From NCBI GenBank assembly GCA_035576005.1, contig DATLXH010000047.1, positions 1-11,387 on the forward strand: 11,387 bases of DNA, given 5' to 3'. The notes under the pieces are model-generated. The model searched no databases, had not been told where the DNA came from, and worked only from the letters and a program-made list of their open reading frames with translations. This document shows positions 5,977-11,387 of this stretch, in pieces; positions within the stretch are counted from its first letter, which is position 1, and the number at the start of each line of letters is the position of its first letter. This DNA is from DATLXH01 sp035576005. Its GTDB lineage: Bacteria; Acidobacteriota; Thermoanaerobaculia; Gp7-AA8. Position numbers and translations under genes: made by a program.

Positions 5977-6696
5977 TCAATCGGAGACGCGGGCCGGCAT
6001 GCAATCCCAGGTTTGTCCGTCCAGTTCGCGGCCGGTGCGTTTCTTGTTCGTTCCTCCCCATTGCTTGAAAAAGAACGCCACACTTACAGCCAGGCATTGA
6101 TCGCGAATGTCTCGCACCCATCCCTCGTGCATCGGCCGTGACTTGGGACCGGACTCACCACCGACGATGACCCAGTCGATTCCGGTGAGATTCAGACCGG
6201 GGAGCGACTGGAGCAACGGTTCGATCGACAGGAACTTCACGCGTGCGCCTGTCGTGCGAAGGGAATCAATACGATGAAGGACCGCGCGATTCTCCACACT
6301 CACGCCCATCCAGACGTTCTGCGGCCAATCGAGCTCACGATCGATTTCCTCCAGGCGGTCAGCGCGTTTCGTCAGTACCTGGAATGTATGCCACTCCGCT
6401 TCGCGCATCACCGCGAAGACGCGCTGGATGTAGGGCGTCGGAACATCGGCGTGAAACAGATCGCTCATCGAGTTGACGAAGATCTTCTGCGGCTTCTTCC
6501 AGCGCAGCGGAGCCCCCAGCATCTGCGGCTGTAGCGTGACTTCGAATCCGTTCCGGTAGTTCGGCTGCCCCATCGCCTGTAGACGCTTCGCCATCCGCTC
6601 GGCGTAACAGTTCTTGCACCCTGCGGTCAGCTTTGTGCAGCCCGTCACCGGATTCCAGGTCGACCCGGTCCACTCGATATCGGATACGTGTGCCAT
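5977..6696 (-). CDS. DUF5131 (phage Gp37/Gp68) three-Cys-motif protein
   Basis: This 239-residue protein belongs to the DUF5131 family, first named from phage genes and typically encoded beside TcmP. It begins MAHVSDIEWTGSTWNPVTGC and has three cysteines at 20, 27 and 30 (C-x6-C-x2-C, in GCTKLTAGCKNCYAE), a likely metal or iron-sulphur site reminiscent of radical-SAM clusters but with different spacing. Other family segments are FVNSMSDLFH, WHTFQVLTKRADRL, VWMGVSVEN, FLSIEPLL, DWVIVGGESG and FFFKQWGG. The ATG at 6696-6694 overlaps the TGA of the upstream tcmP by one base (TGATG), with the purine-rich AAAGGCGGGG just ahead, so the pair would be translationally coupled. The frame could open further upstream to 6774, but that part reads tcmP in another frame. 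The gene looks intact although its partner is broken. Its biochemical function is not established. Confidence 0.88.
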   Translation of the reverse strand: MAHVSDIEWTGSTWNPVTGCTKLTAGCKNCYAERMAKRLQAMGQPNYRNGFEVTLQPQMLGAPLRWKKPQKIFVNSMSDLFHADVPTPYIQRVFAVMREAEWHTFQVLTKRADRLEEIDRELDWPQNVWMGVSVENRAVLHRIDSLRTTGARVKFLSIEPLLQSLPGLNLTGIDWVIVGGESGPKSRPMHEGWVRDIRDQCLAVSVAFFFKQWGGTNKKRTGRELDGQTWDCMPARVSD

Positions 6697-7648
6697 CACC
6701 CCGCCTTTCGAAAGATATGCTCCGCGATCCGGAGCGCGATCGGCGCCCCTTTCTCCTTCGCGGCGGCGAAGCAAAGCAGGTAGAGCGGCGACTTACGGGA
6801 GTTTCGCAGAACGGCGGGCTCCCTGGCTACTTCGGCGAACAAAGTCTTCAGCCGCTCGTTGAAGTACGTTCCGATCACCTCGACCGACGCCTTCTCCACA
6901 TGATCTTCCTCCGTGCCGAAAAGCGTCCGGGTTTTCTCCACGCGGTAAAGTTCCTTGTCCCAGGCCGACGTGCCGAGCAGGATGTCCAGACGGCGCCGCC
7001 ACCCGGCAGGAATCTCGCCGCTCTTCGCGAGCAGTCGATTCACGCCCACTCCGAGCGGAAAGAGGAGCCAGAGATCGATCACTTTCGTCGCAGCGATCTT
7101 CTCGATCGTCGTCCATTCGAGTTGCATGCCGTAGGGATCGATGAATAGCACGGCGCGATACGATCCCCAGGGTCTCGCTGCAGAGTCTCGCGATCGCCCG
7201 GTTCGCGTCATCTTCAGTGATGACGACATCGGCGGCCTTTTCGGGGAGTTCGAGCTTAAGGTGCTCGAGCTCTGCGCAATGCTCGGCGCTGCGATCGATG
7301 AAAACGTACTTCGAGAATCGAGGCTCTGTGTTGAGGGCTATGCGCGCCGAGCCGTCGAGGAGGCTCTGTGTTGAGGGCTATGCGCGCCGAGCCGTCGAGG
7401 AGTCGCTGCGTTTCGGGCTCAACAATCTCGGGAAAGATGAGCGGAGTATCGTCAGCGAGGGCGGTCCGTTCGCTTGCTTTGTCCGCGCGGTACCCGGTGC
7501 CGGCGAATGCATCGACATACATCGTCGCGAACGGCTGGTTCTTCAGCGCCGTGGTGTAACTCGTCAAGTAGTTCGCGATGATGTCGAGCTTCTTCGACGT
7601 CCAGTCGCCGCCGAACTGATGCGCCTTCCCGCTGCTTCGCTTCTTCAC
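6696..7648 (-). pseudogene. tcmP: Three-Cys-motif partner protein TcmP, frameshifted
   Basis: TcmP proteins accompany DUF5131 and have methyltransferase-like Rossmann features. Here a GTG start (7648-7646) gives MKKRSSGKAHQFGGDWTSKK, then LTSYTTALKNQPFATMYVDAFAGTGY, matching the family N-terminus with a D-x-F-x-G-x-G motif. The frame breaks inside a perfect 40-bp duplication (7320-7402). Dropping one copy restores EPRFSKYVFIDRSAEHCAELEHL and leads to TEDDANRAIARLCSETLG. A second break lies at the C run 7165-7168: omitting one C continues as SYRAVLFIDPYGMQLEWTT and runs to the stop at 6696-6698. Removing 41 bases yields one 303-residue frame. The C-terminal half ends in a helix-rich region (RKSPLYLLCFAAAKEKG). 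It is either a recent pseudogene or one break is an assembly error. The stop overlaps the DUF5131 start. Confidence 0.85.
7320..7402. repeat. Perfect 40-bp tandem duplication inside tcmP
   Basis: The unit beginning aggctctgtgttgagggcta at 7321 recurs without mismatch from 7361. Period-40 identity holds from 7320 to 7402, just over two copies. Because 40 is not a multiple of three, it shifts the tcmP frame. No short direct repeat is obvious at the unit boundaries beyond the terminal GAG/AGG bases. Confidence 0.95.
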
Positions 7649-7890
7649 GAAGAAAAGGTACCTCGGTCTGCTGCGAAACGCGACTTCGTCACACGATCAC
7701 TGGAGCCTGCCGTACTCGACTCCACGTCACGTAGATTGCTCGCTGATCACCCAGCAGAATAGCGAGGGCAGCGTTGGGGACGGAGCTTTAGTCGGGCCCG
7801 CAGGGGAAGAAGCTCGATTTCCAAGACCAAGAACCTCTGGCTATTTCGTATCTCGAGTTTTAGCAGTAGTTTACAATCACCCAGTGCCGA

Positions 7891-7910
7891 CTGAAGCTGC
7901 GACCCCAAGT
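7891..7910 (+). repeat. GCTGAAGC-type intergenic repeat, copy 1
   Basis: It matches 8183-8202 at 17 of 20 positions (ctgaagct, then gacccc). It resembles short dispersed intergenic repeats, but the copy number in this genome is unknown. Confidence 0.4.
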
Positions 7911-8182
7911 CTCCCCGCACTTCCTTCTAGGGGCCGAGTCGCGCACCGGCTTGGAGTGTCATTCGACGATCGTGATTATGACATGGCGCATGGTCCTCAC
8001 GCCCCGCGCGGGAACTGCGATCTTCTCGGATGGTACTCGGAAAACCTCCTCGGATCGGAAACGAATCGCTTCCGCGTTGGCGATTGACTCTACGAAATGG
8101 AGAGTCGCGCGGGAACGACAACATCACATTGCAGTCGACACCTCGCTATCCGAGGAACCGACCTTGCAGCTTGACTCGCGGG

Positions 8183-8202
8183 CTGAAGCTCTGACCCCGA
8201 GC
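8183..8202 (+). repeat. GCTGAAGC-type intergenic repeat, copy 2
   Basis: This is the partner of the repeat at 7891-7910, in direct orientation 292 bp away and about 100 bp before the kinase start. Confidence 0.4.
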
Positions 8203-8302
8203 TCACGTTCGCAGAATAATTTACCGCAAACTGTAGATGTGACCCCACTGACCGGCGTCTGACCGCCGATTTCCTTTACCATGGAACAATGACACCTCAC
8301 CC

Positions 8303-10819
8303 ATGCAACTAGTGGCCGGTTTCCATGTCGGTTCGTACCAGATCGTTGCGCCACTCGGGGTGGGCGGTATGGGTGAGGTTTACAGAGCGCGCGATCCTCG
8401 CATCGGTCGAGAAGTTGCAATCAAGATTCTCCCCCCTTCATACGCCGCAACTCCCGACCGGCTTCGCCGTTTCGAGCAGGAAGCTCGTGCCGCCGGAGCA
8501 CTGAATCATCCGAATCTGTTGACCGTTTTCGAGCTCGGTACACACGAAGGATCGCCATTCATCGTTTCTGAGCTGATCGAGGGCTCTACACTCCGCGAGA
8601 TTCTTTCCAATCATTCACTGCTCGCCGCCGGCACCGACGCTTCCAGAAAAAAGGATACGCTTCCGGTCCGCCGCGCGGTCGAGATTGCCATTCAGCTCGC
8701 CAACGGGCTCGGAGCAGCACACGACAAAGCGATCATTCACCGCGATCTCAAACCGGAGAACGTGATGATCACGAACGATCACCGCGTCAAGCTCCTGGAC
8801 TTCGGCCTGGCGAAACTTCTCGACGAGGCTCCCTTCAACGACGACAACAACACGCTGAACAAACCGACACATCCCGGCGTCGTCCTCGGCACCGTCGCCT
8901 ACATGTCTCCCGAGCAGGTGCGCGGCGAAGCTGTCGACCACCGCTCCGACATCTTTTCGCTCGGCAGCGTTCTGTACGAGATGCTGGCCGGCACGAATCC
9001 CTTCCGCCGCGATTCGGGCGTCGAAACCATGAACGCCATCTTGAAGGACGACCCATCTTCCCTCCCGGCACCGGCGATTCCACCCGCGCTCGACCGCATC
9101 ATCCGTCACGCGCTCGAGAAGAGCCCCCGCGATCGTTTTCAATCAGCGCGCGACTTCGCCTTTGCGCTCGAAAGCCTTTCCGGCAGCGGTGAAGCACCGG
9201 CCCTGTCGAAGGCGAAGAAGACGGTTACGAAAAGAGCGGAGACACCGGTTTTCAAGCGCCTCACGTTCCGCCGCGGTTTCCTGATGAGTGGCCGCTTTGC
9301 TCCCGACGCGTCAATCATCTACGCGGCAGCCTGGGACGATCAGGCCGTGGAGATTTTCTCGACGAGCGGGACGCGCATGTCGCGTTCCGTGGGAGTGCCG
9401 ACCGCGGACATCCTGGCCATCTCTTCATTTGGCGAGCTCGCCGTTTCTCTCGGGCGCCGATACGTCGCCGGCTGGGTTGCGACCGGTACGCTTGCACGCG
9501 TTCCGCTCCTGGGCGGCGCACCGCGCGAAATCTGCGAAGACGTGCAGGACGCCGAATGGGGAACCGATGGGAAGTCCCTCATCATCCTCCGACGCTACGG
9601 CGGTGCCTTCCGGATCGAGTACCCCATCGGGAACGTCCTCTACCGGAGCGTCAACTGGATCAGCAAGCCGAGGCTCTCGCCCAAGGGAAACTTCATCGCG
9701 TTTGTCGACCATCCACACTATGGCGATGACCGCGGAGCGCTCGTTATCATCGATCTTCAGGGGCACGAGATCGTACGTTCGTCGAGCTTCCCCAGCACGG
9801 CTGGGATCGCATGGGTTCCCAGTGGCGACGAAGTGTGGATCGCCAGTGAACGCGAAGAGACGGGACGAGACATCCGGGCGGTGACGCTCGACGGCAAGGA
9901 ACGGACGATCCTCGCCGCACCGGGCCGTCTGTCGCTGTACGACATCGCAAAAGACGGTACGGTGCTCATGTCCTTTGACAACTGCCGCCGCGAAATCATC
10001 GGCGGCACCGTCGGTCAGACTCAGGATCGGAACCTCTCGTGGTTCGACTGGTCATTCCTGACGGCAATCACACCCGACGGAAGCAGAATTCTCTTTGAAG
10101 AACAAGGCGCATTCTCGCGCGCCAGCGGCGAGTATCAGATTTATGTGCGCCCCACGGACGGGGGGCAGAGCATCAGCATCGGCGAAGGATACGCACGCGC
10201 CATCTCGGGCGACGGAAAGTGGGTCGTCGCGAAGACTGGCCTGCCGTCGCTCGATCTTCTCCCCGTCGGCGCAGGCGAACCGCGACGCATTCCGCTGCGC
10301 GGCTTACTCGGCTACTTCGCGTGGGAGCTCACCCCCGACCAGAAGCGCATCATCATCCTGGGCAACGAGCCGGATCATGGGAACCGGCTCTACGTTGTTG
10401 AAATCGACGGCGACGGTACTCCGCGTGCACTCTCACAAGAGGGCACGTCGGCACCCTTCGTAGTATCGCCCGATGGCGCCACGATTGCGGCGATGAGTCC
10501 GGACCAGCGTGTCACGCTCTTTCCCGTCGATGAAGGCGAGTCACGCGCGGTCGAGAGCTGCGCTGCCGGAGAACGGCCGCTGGCCTGGAGTCTCGATGGA
10601 CAAGCCCTTCTGGTTGCGGGTCAGGGCCGGCTGGCCGTCGACGTCTACAGCGTCAATCTCGCGACTGGTGAGCGATCGCACTTCCACACTATCCGCCCGG
10701 CTGATCCCGGTGGGATTATGGACATCCAGCCGATCAAGATGACACCGGGCGGAACACACTACGCATACGGCTACCGTCGCTATCTTTCCGACCTCTTCGT
10801 CGTACACGGTCTGCGGTAA
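8303..10819 (+). CDS. Serine/threonine protein kinase with C-terminal TolB/WD40-like propeller
   Basis: This 838-residue Hanks-type kinase phosphorylates serine or threonine residues of unknown targets. The kinase domain (about 12-290) is complete: glycine loop GVGGMGEV (19-26), ATP lysine K41 in VAIKIL, alpha-C glutamate near E60, catalytic HRDLKPEN (146-153, D148), DFG (166-168), SPE at 202-204 and HRSDIFSLG (213-221). After a short basic linker (about 290-320) comes a propeller region with PD-G-type blade motifs near 334, 421, 459, 590, 635, 677, 722, 763 and 814, for example SPKGNFIAFVDH and SPDGATIAAM. I see no transmembrane helix in the linker, so kinase and propeller are probably both cytosolic. 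The ATG at 8303 fits the family opening (LVAGFHVGSYQIVAPLG) but lacks a visible Shine-Dalgarno. The gene stands alone between the accessory segment and an IS. Confidence 0.93.
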   Translation: MQLVAGFHVGSYQIVAPLGVGGMGEVYRARDPRIGREVAIKILPPSYAATPDRLRRFEQEARAAGALNHPNLLTVFELGTHEGSPFIVSELIEGSTLREILSNHSLLAAGTDASRKKDTLPVRRAVEIAIQLANGLGAAHDKAIIHRDLKPENVMITNDHRVKLLDFGLAKLLDEAPFNDDNNTLNKPTHPGVVLGTVAYMSPEQVRGEAVDHRSDIFSLGSVLYEMLAGTNPFRRDSGVETMNAILKDDPSSLPAPAIPPALDRIIRHALEKSPRDRFQSARDFAFALESLSGSGEAPALSKAKKTVTKRAETPVFKRLTFRRGFLMSGRFAPDASIIYAAAWDDQAVEIFSTSGTRMSRSVGVPTADILAISSFGELAVSLGRRYVAGWVATGTLARVPLLGGAPREICEDVQDAEWGTDGKSLIILRRYGGAFRIEYPIGNVLYRSVNWISKPRLSPKGNFIAFVDHPHYGDDRGALVIIDLQGHEIVRSSSFPSTAGIAWVPSGDEVWIASEREETGRDIRAVTLDGKERTILAAPGRLSLYDIAKDGTVLMSFDNCRREIIGGTVGQTQDRNLSWFDWSFLTAITPDGSRILFEEQGAFSRASGEYQIYVRPTDGGQSISIGEGYARAISGDGKWVVAKTGLPSLDLLPVGAGEPRRIPLRGLLGYFAWELTPDQKRIIILGNEPDHGNRLYVVEIDGDGTPRALSQEGTSAPFVVSPDGATIAAMSPDQRVTLFPVDEGESRAVESCAAGERPLAWSLDGQALLVAGQGRLAVDVYSVNLATGERSHFHTIRPADPGGIMDIQPIKMTPGGTHYAYGYRRYLSDLFVVHGLR

Positions 10820-10871
10820 CTCCAGATTCTTGACGCACAAGTGTGAGAATTTCTCTCTCAGGAGGAAGTTG

Positions 10872-10980
10872 GGGGTTGCATCTGGAAAATCAACTTAACG
10901 TCCTCTGAATTCTCTCCATGCGGGCACAGTCCCTAACGCATCGCTCTACGGCGTTAAGTTGATTTTTCAGATACGACCCC
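10872..10980. repeat. 29-bp near-perfect inverted repeat with 51-nt loop, MITE-like
   Basis: The arms 10872-10900 and 10952-10980 pair at 26 of 29 positions. The three differences are transitions, and two would still pair as G-T/G-U in a hairpin. With a gap the similarity extends a few bases further outwards. The arms end in GGGG/CCCC outside and share CGTTAAGTTGATTTT inside. It begins 52 bp after the kinase stop and ends 9 bp before the right IS. It could be a non-autonomous mobile element about 110 bp long, or a large transcript-end hairpin of the kinase gene; without a T run the first reading is preferred. Confidence 0.7.
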
Positions 10981-10989
10981 ACTTCCCCA

Positions 10990-11008
10990 CTAGGAGCCTG
11001 CGTGGTAG
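10990..11008. repeat. Terminal inverted repeat of right IS copy
   Basis: It reads ctaggagcctgcgtggtag, the reverse complement of 108-126 at 18 of 19 positions. It lies beyond the transposase 3' end and marks the outer boundary of this IS copy. Confidence 0.75.
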
Positions 11009-11164
11009 AACGAGCAGCGGTGCGCTTTGAAGATTGTGATTAGACCATTTGGGAACGATCTTATAACGCTGTCGAGGAGACAGCGAAGTGTCACGGCGGC
11101 TTCGAGTGATCGGTAGGGCTGTTTTTCGAGCGAGAGTGGTCTGTCAGCGTGGATTCTTGTGGCG

Positions 11165-11387
11165 TTAGGCGGCAAAAGCCACGTGAAGTCGCTTGAAGTT
11201 TACGGCCAGGCACACCAAGTTCCATTCGCCACGCACGCGTTCGACTCCGCGCATTAGAAATTGTCGAAAGCCGAGTGCTTGCTTGATCCACCCGAACACT
11301 GGCTCGACGATCGACTTTCGCTTCCGGTAATGGTCTTTGCCTGCTCTTGTTGCCAGTCTTGCTTTGATTCTGTTCGTAGCCAAGGCT
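11165..11387 (-). CDS. IS1182-like DDE transposase, C-terminal fragment (partial)
   Basis: About 74 C-terminal codons are present; the gene enters from beyond the right edge and stops with TAA at 11167-11165. The segment RKRKSIVEPVFGWIKQ contains the glutamate of the DDE catalytic triad in the E-P-V-F-G-x-I-K context typical of IS1182 transposases. It is followed by LGFRQFLMRGVERVRGEW and a C-terminal CLAVNFKRLH, also family-like. The apparent TTG start at 11383 is only an effect of the window edge; the frame remains open through 11386. No frameshift is visible in the part present. Confidence 0.82.
   Translation of the reverse strand, partial: ALATNRIKARLATRAGKDHYRKRKSIVEPVFGWIKQALGFRQFLMRGVERVRGEWNLVCLAVNFKRLHVAFAA

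Larger units (their letters stand above)
7649..8302. other. 654-bp intergenic region between tcmP and the kinase
   Basis: This lies between divergent genes and should contain both promoters. I see no credible protein or RNA gene; open frames on either strand are short and lack family motifs. Two related words occur, ctgaagctgcgaccccaagt at 7891-7910 and ctgaagctctgaccccgagc at 8183-8202, and a third GTGACCCC word lies at 8239-8246. A small hairpin pairs GACTCT (8086-8091) with AGAGTC (8101-8106). AT-rich patches near 7851-7878 and 8216-8233 may hold promoters, but no -35/-10 pair is convincing. Confidence 0.5.
10990..11387 (-). mobile_element. IS1182-like insertion sequence, 3' end (cut by window edge)
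   Basis: This is the downstream end of an insertion sequence that enters from the right edge. It comprises the C-terminal end of a minus-strand transposase (stop at 11165), a non-coding tail of about 156 bp, and a 19-bp terminal repeat at 10990-11008 that matches the left IS end. Orientation is the same as the left fragment, so the two are direct copies of the same or a very similar element. An open frame in the tail on the minus strand has no transposase-like sequence and is not called. Confidence 0.75.

Noticed and set aside
5567..6100. Open frame of 177 codons on the plus strand
   Set aside because: It runs into the antisense of the well-supported DUF5131 gene, has no ribosome binding site or motif, and overlaps the VapC-like signature on the other strand.
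7320..7402. Tandem repeat considered as a CRISPR array
   Set aside because: There are only two directly abutting copies with no spacers, lying inside a coding sequence; it is a simple duplication.
8615..9142. Open frame of 175 codons on the minus strand
   Set aside because: It is antisense to the catalytic core of the kinase and shows no family resemblance.
10990..11175. Open frame of 61 codons on the minus strand within the IS tail
   Set aside because: It spans the non-coding tail between the transposase stop and the terminal repeat and resembles no transposase segment.
1..11387. Possibility that the window is a small circular plasmid or composite transposon
   Set aside because: The ends show no overlap, there is no replication or mobilisation gene, and the cargo includes chromosomal genes such as rsmI and an aminotransferase.

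Overview
The window is about 11.4 kb of GC-rich bacterial chromosomal DNA. The strongest clue to its source is an 838-residue serine/threonine kinase fused to a TolB/WD40-like propeller, an architecture frequent in Acidobacteriota. This is an inference from gene style; there is no rRNA or other marker to fix the phylum. No tRNA, rRNA or CRISPR array was seen.

Both edges lie inside IS1182-like insertion sequences. On the left (1-126) is the first 26 codons of a transposase on the minus strand plus its terminal inverted repeat. On the right (10990-11387) is the C-terminal end of a transposase, also on the minus strand, plus the opposite terminal repeat. The two 19-bp ends match at 18 positions once one is reverse-complemented. 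The sequence therefore runs from one IS copy to another in the same orientation, as expected of a contig that broke at a repeat. Each visible IS end sits directly against an inverted-repeat structure.

Between the insertion sequences, from left to right: (i) a repeat-rich spacer (127-404) with a 32-bp inverted repeat and three copies of a 17-bp word; (ii) a minus-strand group of a SpoU/TrmH-type RNA methyltransferase, a stand-alone histidine phosphotransfer (HPt) protein and RsmI (16S rRNA 2'-O-methyltransferase); (iii) a divergent plus-strand group of a class I aminotransferase, an exported parvulin-type peptidyl-prolyl isomerase and a 71-residue unknown protein, closed by a clear intrinsic terminator at 5457-5480; (iv) an accessory segment on the minus strand with a TcmP/DUF5131 pair (three-Cys-motif protein and its partner) and, downstream of it, a decayed stretch with a VapC-like PIN toxin signature; (v) a 654-bp spacer without a recognisable gene; (vi) the kinase-propeller gene on the plus strand; (vii) a near-perfect 29-bp inverted repeat beside the right-hand IS.

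The accessory segment is the most interesting part. tcmP is broken by a perfect 40-bp tandem duplication and by one extra base in a C run. Removing these 41 bases restores one 303-residue frame whose stop overlaps the start of an intact DUF5131 gene. The rest looks like housekeeping RNA modification, amino-acid metabolism and envelope protein folding, with signalling proteins (HPt, kinase) whose partners are not in the window. I found no convincing complete new system; the TcmP/DUF5131 cassette, of unknown function, is the nearest candidate.
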